Assembly (NCBI GenBank): GCA_032622095.1
Contig: CP136069.1
Span: forward strand, 52,994,760-53,058,759
Direction of reading: 5' to 3'
From: Siphonodentalium dalli
Lineage: Eukaryota; Mollusca; Scaphopoda; Gadilida; Siphonodentaliidae
Length of the DNA stretch: 64,000 nt
How positions within the stretch are numbered: the first letter of the stretch is position 1; each line of letters begins with the position of its first letter. The translations under genes and the position numbers were made by a program. This document shows positions 43,073 to 55,201 of this stretch, in pieces. The notes beneath the pieces were generated by a model. That model saw nothing but the letters and a program-made list of their open reading frames with translations. It had not been told where the DNA came from and made no database searches.

Positions 43073-45469
43073 CGAGGGCGCCGAGCCGAAATAGGTACCC
43101 TACCGAAAAATAGACACATTTCAGCGGGTTGACAGGCAATAGACAACCGGTTGACCGGGCATCAAAATGGGAAAGAATGAACACATCTTTGCAATTGATG
43201 GGGGTTATGTTCACACTTAATCAGATTCGATATTGTTTTTTGCTTTCGTTCTGATTTCGTAACGTCATGGTAAAATATGTAGCGTGACGCGTCAAAAAAT
43301 CATGGCGATTCAGACAAAGTGTCGTGCGTCAACTATATACAAATATAGCATATCTGTCGAATTCTTCCAAGTTATATATTTTTGAAAATGGAAGAGTATT
43401 CCCTACAAAATGATGTTCATATCTGTATTATATATCTCCAAATGGTAAACTAATCGACAAAAGCTTAACCCTCCCCCAATTTCACAAATATCCACTTAAA
43501 TGCATCCATGCAGGATGTTTCCAATAAAACATCGACAATGCATACTTTATAGTATCATACAGGGTAGACCCATCAGGGGACACGGAGAATGTAAGATTTC
43601 GTTCAAATCCTAGATTAGGAAGGTAATAAAATCCAAGATGGCGTCCAAGATGGTCGCCAAGTTTTATATTGGCACTCTGTACACAACGAGTGTGCACACC
43701 GGAATGGAAAATCGCAAGTGCTTTATTGTAACTGATCTTTATTTCACAGAGGCTGTATCGTAATATGTATAAGTCAACTGTTTACGTAAAACCGATGACG
43801 GAGACCAAAATGCGTCCATACAACTAAAAATAATTCTGATAAAATTACCGGCTTCTGAGTTGCAATAGCATCTGCATGTTCTGAGTTTTGTAGCTTATTC
43901 GTTCGTGCATATATGTCTGTGGATAATGTGATCCTAATCCGATAAAACTGTTGGCATTGAGAAAGTAAATGCTCATTATTTTTTTTCTCAAAATCGACAT
44001 GCAATGCCAAATTGCCACAATGGGACTGTGTTTCAACCTGACATCCATTCTGTGGTATACAAGTCAACGTTCTGCTTGATGACGAAACTGCTGAGTTTTA
44101 TATTAGTACAATAAGAATTGAAGCTACAATGCCGACTAACTATGCATATTCAATCCTCAATGACCAATCTAGGTGTCCCATGGTAATGGCTCATTAGACC
44201 CGCTTACACAAAGCGATGACAACCAATTTAGAATCCTGATAAGGGCGGTATGCACAGGATGGACAACGTAGTTTATATATTTCGCCACTGTTGCCAGTGC
44301 GTACTGTGGTCATTGGTTTTCACGTTCAGTGGAGTGATGTTCCATTGAAATAACCGAAACAAATCTTAAACAAACCTGACATAATAAGTATCTGTGTCGT
44401 TATATTCTCGCAGCTGCTAGGGTCCCATCATACGTGAATTTATGCTTATTTGTAAATGCTAATGCTTTAAATGATAATGGTAAGTGTGAGGCCTGGGTAT
44501 TGATTGTGCTAAGTCCCATGAATTTTGGATGCATGAAAGTTGGTCTCACACTGTAGGTACCGCACGACTCTCCGTCACACGTACACAACTATGATAATTA
44601 CGTACAGTACCCGAATGGGATAAGACTATATCATCCAATTTATATATCAGTATGGAGCAATGTAGGCAATTATCCAAAGATCAAATTTCAAGTACAAGGA
44701 TTAGAAAGCCACACAGTTAGAAGACGTGCTCAAATTGTCATATACATGTACTCAGTTGCTCGGGCATTAGAATGATGCTTGTCATACTAAAGTTATCCCT
44801 TTCGCTGATGCTAATCCATTTCAACCAACGGAATGACAACTCGTTGGTCACATGTTACCAGCCATAGCCGCGGAATTAGTTGGTCCACCCAGCGACTACC
44901 ACTACAAGACCACTCAGACTACACAAAGCTTATCTGATCAAAATAGAGTATATCCGCTACAGGTGTATGTAAGACATTCTCGAGAAATATACTAGCCGTT
45001 GTGTACTTTTAACACAAACAATAAGTAGCAGCTCCTTAGCACGATCGCCAATTTTCTGCAATGGAACAACCTATTTATCTGATAAAATTATGTCAAATAT
45101 TCATGATTCTGTTAATTCTCCCCAGGATACATTGTACGATATGCATTTATATGTATCTGACCGAAAGCATATATGCAAGCATGCGATTATCACAGATATC
45201 AGATAATGTACATAGGTGTGGTAGTTATTGTGTGCATTCATCTAAGTAGACGACCCAGGAAACAACTAATTTTGAATCCTTATGTTTATCTTAATATTTG
45301 GGAATTTGAAGCCGTCATTGGTCCGTATTATTTGACTAAGTTTACCATGTGAGCACCATATATAATCAAACCAGGTTCCACAATTTGCAAATATGTTTAC
45401 AATCTTTCCGATTTTGATGCCCTGTTAACCAGTTGGCTAATGCATGTTAACCTCTGACAATATGTCATT
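43073..45469. other. Stretch without recognisable gene
   Basis: One 'aagatggcgtccaagatgg' word occurs at 43634-43652. Open frames up to 97 aa (43774-44067 minus) have no motif. The piece 43072-43125 ('cgccgagccgaaataggtac') is inverted relative to 45475-45535. Confidence 0.45.
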
Positions 45470-45715
45470 TTTTGGTAGGGTGTCCTATGAACCATTGTGA
45501 AAAGTTATATTTTGTCACCTATCTCGGCTCGGCGGCCTCTGAATTCGAAAACTAGATTAATTCCCCCCCCCCCCCCAGCACAGCCTAGACTACTACTATT
45601 TGTTTAGAAATACCACGTAACGTCAGGTTGGATGCTATAGTGCCACATTCTAAATCTGTATCAAATCGTATGCGATATTTGTATTGTCAACCGTGTGGTC
45701 ATTAGCCGGAAATTT
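45470..45715. repeat. Mosaic of two dispersed-repeat fragments around a C14 run
   Basis: 45470-45540 ('ggtagggtgtcct', 'tcggctcggcggcc') is an inverted copy of 43072-43125. After a run of 14 C (45563-45576), 45598-45715 is a near-identical copy of 28446-28556 ('agaaataccacgtaacgtca'). Confidence 0.8.
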
Positions 45716-46103
45716 GCAAGGACAAAGACAAAGACAGTAGTATGTGTACTGTGCTCAATCACCGGCTACAATTACAATTAAAGATTGTTGAGAACAAAAA
45801 TAAATATTTATGATCACAAACATCACGTGGGACTACACCTTTTGAATCAATGTAGAAATACGAAATGTATAGAACACACAATGTAAACATATGCTACGAA
45901 TATTAACATCTCAAAAAATTAAGTTCTTCCCCATATAATAACCTGTGCCCCCTATTATTGGAATTCTGAAGGAATTTGATAACATGGTATATTCAGCACG
46001 TTGTGGAAGTTGATCATCTAGGTCGCTTGCTTAGAAAATTTAATTACGGGCATGATTTTGGACCGCCCCCATATACTGTCCACTACATTCACTCGAAAGG
46101 AAC

Positions 46104-46405
46104 CATGGCCCGTAAGATGGATCAACCAAGGGTCTTAGCCATATGTTTGTTGGTGGCAAACACCCCTGTAACGCAAATCGCTAGTAGATGCATTGTTCTC
46201 CATCGAATGCAATACGAAAACTCACTTTAAAAAAACTGGCTTTGTGAAAACAGCACAACAAGCGATCGTTCGCATGGCAAATTTCCTGAATATGGAGGAG
46301 TTTTCTTATCGCATTCGGCGAAACATTCATCATACTAGCGACCTGATTTACGGGGTTATTTTCCTTGAATAAATATATGGCGATAACCCTTGATTGGACC
46401 GCCAT
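46104..46405. pseudogene. Inverted pair of transposase-like helix-turn-helix fragments
   Basis: Plus strand 46104-46229 encodes a 41-residue peptide with QPRVLAICLLVANTPVTQIASR. Minus strand 46393-46300 encodes QSRVIAIYLFKENNPVNQVA followed by SMMNVSPNAIRKLL. The latter has the helix-turn-helix pattern of N-terminal DNA-binding domains of Tc1/mariner- or pogo-like transposases. The two are homologous at both DNA and protein level (for example 'caaccaagggtcttagccat' versus 'caatcaagggttatcgccat') and point towards each other, with about 80 bp between. It is probably the remnant of a foldback or of two nested elements; no catalytic domain remains. Assignment rests on pattern only. Confidence 0.4.
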
Positions 46406-46691
46406 ACTTGACAGTGATCATATCGGGCGAATGCAATGCATGTAGATCAAATATGCGTCGGTCAAAATCAAGCCTCAATATTACCACAACGTGACAACTG
46501 GACCAAGACAATCCCATGCACTAATGAGGCATTTGACACGTAAAGATACGGGCGGCATTGGCGGTGGGTATGCTGTTAAAATATTCACCTCCGTCAAGAA
46601 CCGCCATAAAAAGAAAGAATAGTGAAACATAGACAAGCTTTGTTCTTATACCAATCAGAAATATGGCATAAACAGTATGTTATTGTCAATT

Positions 46692-46918
46692 GTGTCCCTG
46701 TGTTATGTAAACAAAAGCAAAAAACGTTACGTTTCCTGGCTTTTGTTTAGATCCGGATATGGTAAACATAAATAGCGTTATTTGTTACTGTTTTCCTGAT
46801 ATGGAAATAATAAAGAGCGTTTATATAATTGTTTTGTGATTAACCAATATAATTGCGCTGTGTTATGTAAACAGAAGCACAACTTATGTAACACGATGAG
46901 GCTCTTGTTTACGTACAC
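46692..46918. repeat. Two copies of a ~50-nt stem-loop
   Basis: 'tgtgttatgtaaacaaaagc'..'gcttttgttta' (46699-46749) and 'tgtgttatgtaaacagaagc'..'ggctcttgtttac' (46859-46913) are homologous hairpins 160 bp apart, with loops of about 25 nt. They could be the two ends of a small element, since each end is itself palindromic. Confidence 0.6.
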
Positions 46919-48083
46919 CACCGTACGTCTTGACGACAATATACTTTTTACGCGCTGATTATGATTGGCATATGAACAAAACTATATATATTTTAATATT
47001 CCTTCTGTTGATGGCGATTTGAACAAATGTGAATATTACTGCAACGAACGGCGCCCGTGCCTTTAACCAACGTGTTCATATTAGGAAACAATAATGATAA
47101 TTTACTCGCACGTACCGTAACTACCACGTTCTCATATCGATCAAAATTCCAATACGGTCGGGTGAATAACATACGAGATTAAGGGTATTATGTATATGAT
47201 AATGAATTAAAACTGAAAGAATTTACAGTTTTCAGCTATTATTCGACTTAAAATATAACCGAGTCAATATCGTCATCTCTGATCAGAATGGATTAATCCA
47301 GAATATGGTCAAGGTACCTTAGTGGTACCATGTGGTCGGACCTACCAACCCGCTCATACACTGGCTGCACGGCTTGTGCGATATCTTAACCCACTGTCAA
47401 CTTAATGGATTGGCAGTACCCCATTGCTTGCACAAACGTTGATTGTACAGGACGTACCAAAAATGAACCCCTTCTACGATAGATTTAACCAATATCCTCA
47501 GAGTTTTGCCATTACAATTCGGCAATTGTATTAACTTATTTATGCGCCATATTTATAGGATAACTTGAATGACTGATTGGTGCGGGCGGTATATATATAT
47601 ATATATATAGCTAATCGGCGATTTGGCGATCTTGTATATTGAGATCGTTACTGAAGATCGAAGGACAATACATTGTATCGTAAGGAGTGTTACAACATGC
47701 CACCCGGGAACGGAATAATAGATTCGAGAAACTTTAACAGTTGAAAATGTCTGCGTGAAACAACATTTTAAGTTAGACACCCCTACCCGAATGACGAGGC
47801 TCTATATGTTGGTTGTATCCCTGTTGTCATTTTTCTAGCAATAAATCAGTGTGATACTCGTCTTAGAGAAACCTGTTACCTCCGACACAACGTCAGCTGA
47901 GAATACAGTACGCCCTTATCTTTTGCTTTCTGCATTGTGAATCCCGGTGTAGATACGTGTACATATACCTTACATCAAGCCAATGAAAAGGCCCATGCAT
48001 TCTAACAACACAGACAAGGCGTACATACATCTTAGTCTGTGATTGCGTTATCAATTGATACGGACGACCGATTGACCAAATAC
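46919..48083. other. Stretch without recognisable gene; (TA)n tract
   Basis: A TA run lies at about 47589-47610. No gene, RNA or bounded element was recognised. Confidence 0.45.
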
Positions 48084-48140
48084 AGTAATGCTCTAAGTAG
48101 TCGACTTCTTAACCACAGCAGAATTATTGGTAACTTTTAC
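48084..48140. repeat. Orphan arm of the 61.3-kb hairpin MITE
   Basis: 'cagtaatgctctaagtagtc' through 'cagaattattggtaactttt' matches the left arm at 61301-61360 with about eight changes. No right arm follows, so it is a solo end or a truncated copy. Confidence 0.75.
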
Positions 48141-49150
48141 TGTACACGACATGAGAATGGACCTTCTCAATGACACTAACGAGAATACAACGAAGAAACT
48201 GTCAATTTACATAACGAAGGGGCACACTATCAGTATACACCGTTACAATGTACGCACCTCTTAGACTAATATGCTATACCATGATGTAAGCCGGCGTATA
48301 TATAGTGACGGTGTATAGGGGGAATGCGGATGGGGACCAACGGATCGCTGAATTCTACAAGCCCACGTGCATGGCATATGGTACAAGAAAACCATAGCCA
48401 GAAATGGTAACGCCTCCAAGATCATATTATTAGCCATAAATATAAATTAAAATATAAAATATATTGGTTACATGAATACACCGCCTCATAATTCCGTTAA
48501 AACAACTAATCCTTCAAATTATTACAAAAACTACGGCTTATTACTGCAGGTTTTTCATTCACCAAACCAGAAAGCTTCTAAATGCGGATCAAAAATTGTA
48601 TTCCCGCCATAAAATCTTCAAGTTTGCATGGCCCAGCCATTGTTCATACCTAACATCGAACGCAATTAACGCGGTCATAATAGTTACATACTGCAACTAT
48701 AAGACATCCAGCGAATACACACCCCACGAAAACACGAAATGTGTTGTCCTGCGAGATATCCATCGCTATAGCTCAATTTGACACGGCCAGATTAGCCTTT
48801 CTACAATATCCTAAAACAATAAAGCTTCTCAAATCATCGGCATAGTCAATAGAACTTTCACGAACTTGGACATTCCAACTACAGCCTTTATCGGACTCGG
48901 GGTCGCAGTACAACTTTAACGCGTCCCAAAATAACCGGAAAAAACAATTATCTATTTATAAAATGCCCATAGGACCACAGACTTCTAAAATGTGTAGAAC
49001 AATATACACCGGTTGCGTTAATACTAATGGAATCTACATTAAAACGACCATACGATTTGTTTGTTACATTGTATGAGTGGCGCCTGTCGAACAATGGGAT
49101 ATAACTGAACTATTATTTTGCCAGTCTTGATGTGTTTAAAAATATATAAT
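48141..49150. other. Stretch without recognisable gene
   Basis: There is only one 61-aa open frame (48596-48781), without motif. Confidence 0.4.
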
Positions 49151-49153
49151 ACA

Positions 49154-49489
49154 TCAACAGGGCGAGCGGAAGCAGTGGCCATAGTAACACGAACCAACTT
49201 TCATATTTAGAACCGATAATAGTGATATATCCAAAACTCCAACAGAATGACCACCACTATATTTGGTGGAAATTTGAATAAACACGTTGGGAATTATATT
49301 ATTCGCATATCCGAGATAACGAATAACACAACTTGTATCTGTAAAATCTGGAGGAACCAGTGGACTGGTAGTAATTTCGAAACAGTTTTTTTGTAACAGC
49401 GTGGTCACCGCTGCTGAAGAATTTAACAAAAGTTCACTAAGCACATGTTCGTCGATTGATATAAAGATTGCACACCCTCTGATACACAT
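49154..49489 (-). CDS. Unrecognised open frame, possible exon (112-147 aa)
   Basis: I do not recognise this frame. It is open from about 49597 to a TGA at 49154, the first ATG being at 49489. It is one of the longest non-transposon frames in the window. The peptide is fairly rich in Cys (CEMCIRGC, CFEI, SCVIRY, SCYYGHCFRSPC), which would suit a small secreted or extracellular domain. It has no signal peptide at the visible ATG and no clear membrane segment. No TATA box, polyadenylation context or clean splice acceptor was seen. A chance open frame in AT-rich DNA remains more likely than not. Confidence 0.2.
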   Translation of the reverse strand: MCIRGCAIFISIDEHVLSELLLNSSAAVTTLLQKNCFEITTSPLVPPDFTDTSCVIRYLGYANNIIPNVFIQISTKYSGGHSVGVLDISLLSVLNMKVGSCYYGHCFRSPC

Positions 49490-49949
49490 TTCACAATGCT
49501 GCACCTTTGACACAAAACATTTAAACGGTTGTTTGATGGTGTACGTGCAAGCGGAATGGCAACGTGAGTCAGATGATTTCGTTGGTAATGGCAACACGCG
49601 TTACAAGTTACATGTACTGTGGCTGAACCTGGTTATTAACAATGACTAAACCTCCCAATACGTATAATCTTATACAACTGTGAAGCTATATTATGCGAAG
49701 TAAACATATACAATGATGTAATTTCTTCAACTCAAGTAACTATCAAACGCCTCAGCTTGATAAGGTATGTGTATAATGCATAAATGTGTATAGGAATATT
49801 CCGTGTTTGTCTCATCTTTTAATGTATTGTATTGTTGGGCGATGGGTGCAATAACGTAACCAAACAAATGCGACAGAAGATGATACAATCCGAAAACATT
49901 CATATGCGTTATGTGTCTCGTCAACTCTTGAGAGTTTGTCCTGGATTAT

Positions 49950-50960
49950 TGTTCAAAATGGAATTGAATTATCACCCATGTAGAGGGGCAAAATAAGTTT
50001 ATATTTCACGATTTTCGATCTACTTTCATCAGAAAACTCCGAAATGTTGTCATCTGTAAATGATACCATGGCGTTATCATAATGTTTATCTCGAAGTGGT
50101 TAAACTTCAATATAATAGCACAAAATAATCGGAGTTGTGCTTTTGTATTCTACCATAACGAAATTTCTAAAACTGATTTTGTTTCTTCTGAATTTTGGGG
50201 TGGGGTGACACCATCTATCACCACATATCATATATGGCAAAGAATGACATCCTTATCCTACAAACATATGTAGTATATATTTCCACAAGTTTCTATATTA
50301 TATACGGGATCGACATTCAATGCAATACTGAATAAACGCCTATTAAGAGGGGCGAAACAACTGAAAATGAATGATTTTTTTGTGTCTATTTTCCACGTAA
50401 ATTTAAGAATTTTTTTTACATCTATCACCGCAATCATGACATTTCATTACTTTGTATTTATAAGTGTGTAACCTGCTATATCATAGCACAAACTTATCCC
50501 GAATACCTGTGCTTGTGTATTCATTTGTGCCGAATTTCCCTAAAACGGTGACTTTTTGCTGAATTTTGGGGTGAGGGGTGAAATAATCTTACATAACACA
50601 TCACGTGTTAAATATGATGAAATATTCAGTATACTGTCGTATGCGGTATTTATATATCCGCACTTTTCTAGACTATATACGATATCCCTGGTAAAATCAA
50701 TATTGATCTATCGCCCATTAAGTGAGGCAAAAAAATTGAAAAATTGCGCTGTTTTGTCTATTTTTACAATAAATCTAAAAGAAATCTTCGTTATATCAGA
50801 GAAATCGTACCACTATGATAGTAAATATCTAGATGTATGTAGACTACAATATTTTAGCGCAAAATGTTTGCGTTTCTATACTTCTATTTCTCATTTCGCC
50901 GAATTTTACTAAAACAGGGATTTTTGCTGAATTTTGGCACTTAATCAGCTAAAAATCATC
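49950..50960. repeat. Older, diverged tandem array, unit about 370 bp, three copies
   Basis: Landmarks recur at about 370-bp spacing: 'ctaaaac(t/g)g', 'tgctgaattttgg(ggtg)' at about 50190, 50556 and 50920; 'ccattaa/cctattaagaggggc' at about 49975, 50337 and 50717; and 'agcacaa/agcgcaaaa' at about 50118, 50486 and 50856. Divergence is high, with indels. The 118-aa frame at 50556-50912 lies within it and is not called. Confidence 0.65.
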
Positions 50961-52017
50961 TTTTGCATCATCTGTATATTTCACACTGGGTCCTACCCGA
51001 TGCGAAATGTCATAACCTTCAAAATGATGTATTACAAGCTTGTGTGTGGTCCCGATGGACTAAACTTTCTGAAATCGGTTCCGTCCGCTCCACTATAATG
51101 ATCGATTGGTCATATCACGCAATACTCTTTGTGTATTAGTTTTATTTACAATCATTAATTGGAAGAGCCACGGTCGTAAAATTAGGTGAATAACTCGCGA
51201 GGTTCCATTGGATGAGATCCAGTCAGAAAGTCATACTTTAGCTGGAGCAATGTACGACGGGAAATGTCTTTGGTGCAGTTGAATACTATGGCACGAGAGC
51301 CATATACATTTATATAATACATGTATATATAAATAATAGATGGGGATAGTAATTCCCTTTCATTGGGAATAATAAACTGGCAGTACAGACCAGATCGAAC
51401 TTAAGCAAAGCATACACGTCGGTACCTGCACACAAAAACCATGTTTGCGTTTCTATACTTCTATTTCTCATTTCGCCGAATTTTACAAAAACAGGGATTT
51501 TTGCTGAATTTTGGCACTTAATCAGCTAAAAATCATCGTTTGCATCATCTGTATATTTCACACTGGGTCCTACCCGATGCGAAATGTCATAACCTTCAAA
51601 ATGATGTATTACAAGCTTGTGTGTGGTCCCGATGGACTAAACTTTCTGAAATCGGTTCCGTCCGCTCCACTATAATGATCGATTGGTCATATCACGCAAT
51701 ACTCTTTGTGTATTAGTTTTATTTACAATCATTAATTGGAAGAGCCACGGTCGTAAAATTAGGTGAATAACTCGCGAGGTTCCATTGGATGAGATCCAGT
51801 CAGAAAGTCATACTTTAGCTGGAGCAATGTACGACGGGAAATGTCTTTGGTGCAGTTGAATACTATGGCACGAGAGCCATATACATTTATATAATACATG
51901 TATATATACATAATAGATGGGGATAGTAATTCCCTTTCATTGGGAATAATAAACTGGCAGTACAGACCAGATCGAACTTAAGCAAAGCATACACGTCGGT
52001 ACCTGCACACAAAAACC
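50864..52017. repeat. Recent tandem duplication, 577-bp unit, two copies
   Basis: Unit 1 is 50864-51440 and unit 2 is 51441-52017. They start 'atgtttgcgtttctatactt' and end 'cacacaaaaacc'. Only a handful of differences were seen (for example 'actaaaac/acaaaaac', 'atcttttgc/atcgtttgc', 'tataaataa/tatacataa'), so identity is above 99 percent. Unit 1 begins inside the last copy of the older 370-bp array. Confidence 0.95.
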
Positions 52018-52204
52018 ATGTTCGCAGTTTATTGCATTGGATAAGTTGAAAATACTCATTATGCTGTTAGCAGAATATTTATGCAAAGTTCTATACAACT
52101 GATGTTTTCTTTTATTATAGTAAAATAAAATTAATAGCAGACGACTTAAACGCCTCCACTGCTGTTGCAATTAATGTAATATGTTATAAGGAAATACGTC
52201 TCGC
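52018..52204. other. Short stretch without feature
   Basis: Nothing was recognised between the 577-bp duplication and the hAT element's target duplication. Confidence 0.4.
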
Positions 52205-52212
52205 ACCGCAAC

Positions 52213-52819
52213 CAGGGTCCGCGCTAGACTGAAATTAACATTTGCCAAATAATTTGCCAAATGAAAATATTTTTGCCAAATTATATTAGAATTTGCCAAA
52301 TGTTATCCCTGATAGTATAATTTTCTGCAACCTTGATTGAGTTTTTATGTTTCGACACTCGCGGTTTGAACGACGTTTGATATCGATAGGAAAGCCGTTA
52401 GTTAATAATTATACTCGCATCTCTATTGTGGTTTATCATACAACAATAAACCAATCACCAAACAATAAAATGATAAAAGAGTTGCTTCATCAGAAGGGAG
52501 CATCACAAGAGGAGTAGCTACGTAAACACTACCATCAAACTAAATATTGATAATCCCTCCACCCATCGATAATAATGTTACTAGATTAACTGCATCTTAA
52601 TGGAGGTGTTAACTTTTCCAAAACCATATACAACACCTCTAATATAATTATATTGTTATAGTTTCCTAAAATGAATGTTATTGGTTGACCGATATTTTTC
52701 AACTGTATTGAGGAATTAATAAGTGACTTGCCAAAACTTTTGCTAAATGAAAATATTTTTTGCCAAATGTGAATTATTTTTGCCATTGGCAAATTTGGAA
52801 AGTGGCAGCGCGAACCCTG
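52213..52819. mobile_element. Non-autonomous hAT-type element, 607 bp, with perfect 8-bp target duplication
   Basis: The 8-bp direct repeat ACCGCAAC flanks the element exactly (52205-52212 and 52820-52827). The ends are CAGGGTCCGCGCT and its imperfect complement AGCGCGAACCCTG. An 8-bp duplication with CAGGG-type ends is diagnostic of the hAT superfamily. Subterminal regions carry repeated TTTGCCAAAT words in both orientations (52243-52300, 52728-52795), which in hAT elements serve as transposase binding sites. No transposase is encoded. Confidence 0.93.
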
Positions 52820-52827
52820 ACCGCAAC

Positions 52828-54930
52828 TGATCGTGGTCAACGCTGTTTGCATTTTAGATTGAGAACACAACATTGGCTTCCCTGTTACGATTATATATGT
52901 AAACAATTGATTTTCAACATGCGGAATCCCATCACTGGACTGTTATTGATGACGATAAAATACACACGTAAGAACAAATTCGTTCTATTTTTCGTGCTCC
53001 TCTTGATTATACTGGTTTAAAGTGATATGAAACACTACGGTAGGGTGATCAAATAGAAATGAAGAATATTCTTGCTTGAAGTAGTTATTTTTACAAATAT
53101 TATATCCAAATTAACTACACACATCGTCATTCTTATTTATTTATTAATTAAATAAAGTGACTTTCAATGGCGATATCGTTTTCGATAGTTTATCGCCGGT
53201 AGATGTGCCCCGAACCGAGTAGTAAATATTAACAATTGAGAACTACGAACGATGTTTTCTATGGAGTGGTATGGTCGATTTGCTTGAGATTTTCGGCGCT
53301 GTTACTAGAATGCTACGTTCCTCCAGTTGGCATAGCTCCTGCCTGCATACCAGCATCAGTTTCACGCACACGAACAAGTCCATAATATGTCATTAACAAG
53401 TGTTATATAATTTTCCAGCTGCACCGACCGCGAACGCCTTCCGTATCTTTATGTTCAAGCATTTGGTATCTTTAAGTTAATCACGAATAAACATGCTGTG
53501 ACGGCGATTGCGGCTGGGTTTCCAAACGCTATCGCGGGAGGTTTAGTATAATTAAGCTTGCTCATATTGCGTGTTCGATAATGGTTTCCAAAAACAAGCC
53601 TGGCAGCTGACGCCTTGATTACTAAAAGCAGCATCACATAATTCCAGTATTCAGTATGGTGTAGTTACATGCCTTTCCCGGACGTGTAATTTGTTAGAAG
53701 TGTAACAAGACGTCAACGCCATGTGACGGTCATATAAAATAATCAAATGTAATACTATATGAAGTTCAGTGCTTCTGGCAGGGCGACGGATATAAACGAC
53801 TAGGCATGTAAAGACTTCGTTAGTGCCACCACAGATGCTGCGATTTTATAGAGCAGATGGGGTAATATCGCGGGTGGAGAAAAGATGCAAGCCCGCTGCT
53901 GCTGCGGTGCTGTGATGTTAGACTATTCTACTAGTTGAAGTGCTGTATAGGTCTCTAGTATGAAAACAAAGCCGAAAAGGCAAAGGGTTATATATCATTC
54001 ACCTCATTATCATAATGCAATTATTAATACATGGCAGGTATCTCATGTTTCTAAACTAAACACCAGGTTATTTGTTTATTCGAACTAAACCTCTTGAAGA
54101 ATAAATTATATTTTTCATTTGTTTTATGTTGTACCCATCAATTTCTGCACCTTTCGCAATGTCGGCAATTGCGGTGCCCGGGACAGTGGCCCTCTTTTCT
54201 CTGTCGGCGTAGCAGTGGGTAGTACCATTATACAAATACTCCCTTTCCTGCCTCAACTCAATTAAAAGTTTCTCCTTTGAAGTCCAACAGGTTGCTTTTG
54301 TTGGTTGCGCATGTTGTCAAGGATACGCAACGAACTTCCTGGTAAAAATTGAACATTGTTTGATCGCTACGATAGGATACGAAATACCTGCGGTCTTCTC
54401 GTGAGCATGCGCAGTGGGTGCTCCGCCAGTGAAGCAGTGCTGCCAGTCACAAAGAAATAGATCACAGACACAACAATAATTATAAAAGACGACCACAGCC
54501 AACAACAGCAAGAGCAAAGAAAACTTTTATAAATTTGCTAGAAGAAAAACATTTGCTAAAAGAACAAGGTCACAGACATAGCAAGCAAATAAAAGTGCAT
54601 AATATGCTAGAAGAAAAAGGTCACAGAAAAGTACAAATAACAGAAAGCAAATAAACATACTAATTTGATTAACGAAAACATTCCACTTAAATTCCCACGC
54701 AAAATCGCCCGAGTTGTGTCGAACAGTACTTCTAAAGTTAACTCAACCACAGGTACTTAGAAAACTCCAATCTCACAGTTTTAATATGTAAAGGTATCAG
54801 TTTACAACTACACACTGTTCATGGAATAACCGTCAGCAGAATCCACCGAATATACCAACCAAGATAGTTTATTTAGTCGCAGTAAAAATATGGAAAGAAA
54901 AAGTCATCTCAATGCGGTTAGTAATTCGGT
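52828..54930. other. Two kilobases without recognisable gene
   Basis: Open frames of 60-86 aa without motifs occur on both strands. A weak repeat of 'gctagaagaaaaa' with 'aaggtcacag' occurs at 54537-54620. Confidence 0.45.
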
Positions 54931-55107
54931 CAATCATGACATAACAGCGCCCAATCATGACATAACTGCGCCCAATCATGACATAGCAGCGCCCAACCAA
55001 TTATTTCAATTGCACACCGGACAAGACGCTCAGAATACCCTTATTTCACAAGAAAGTGGAACATATAGTGTTAGGGATAGCAGGAGACAGAAAGAGAAAG
55101 AGATGGC

Positions 55108-55141
<34 letters not shown>

Positions 55142-55158
55142 GAGAGAGAGGAGAGAGC
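54931..55158. repeat. 21-bp tandem (three units) and GA microsatellite
   Basis: Three units of 'caatcatgacataacagcgc' plus one base start at 54931, 54952 and 54973. A GA/GAGA run occupies about 55107-55158. A 103-aa frame covers both but is made of them and is not called. Confidence 0.9.
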
Positions 55159-55201
55159 GAGTGAGGAGAAACATGAAGACCGTAGGGGGGGGGACAGATG
55201 A

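Noticed and set aside
54890-55201. 103-aa Arg/Glu-rich frame
   Set aside because: It consists of a 21-bp tandem repeat followed by a GA microsatellite.
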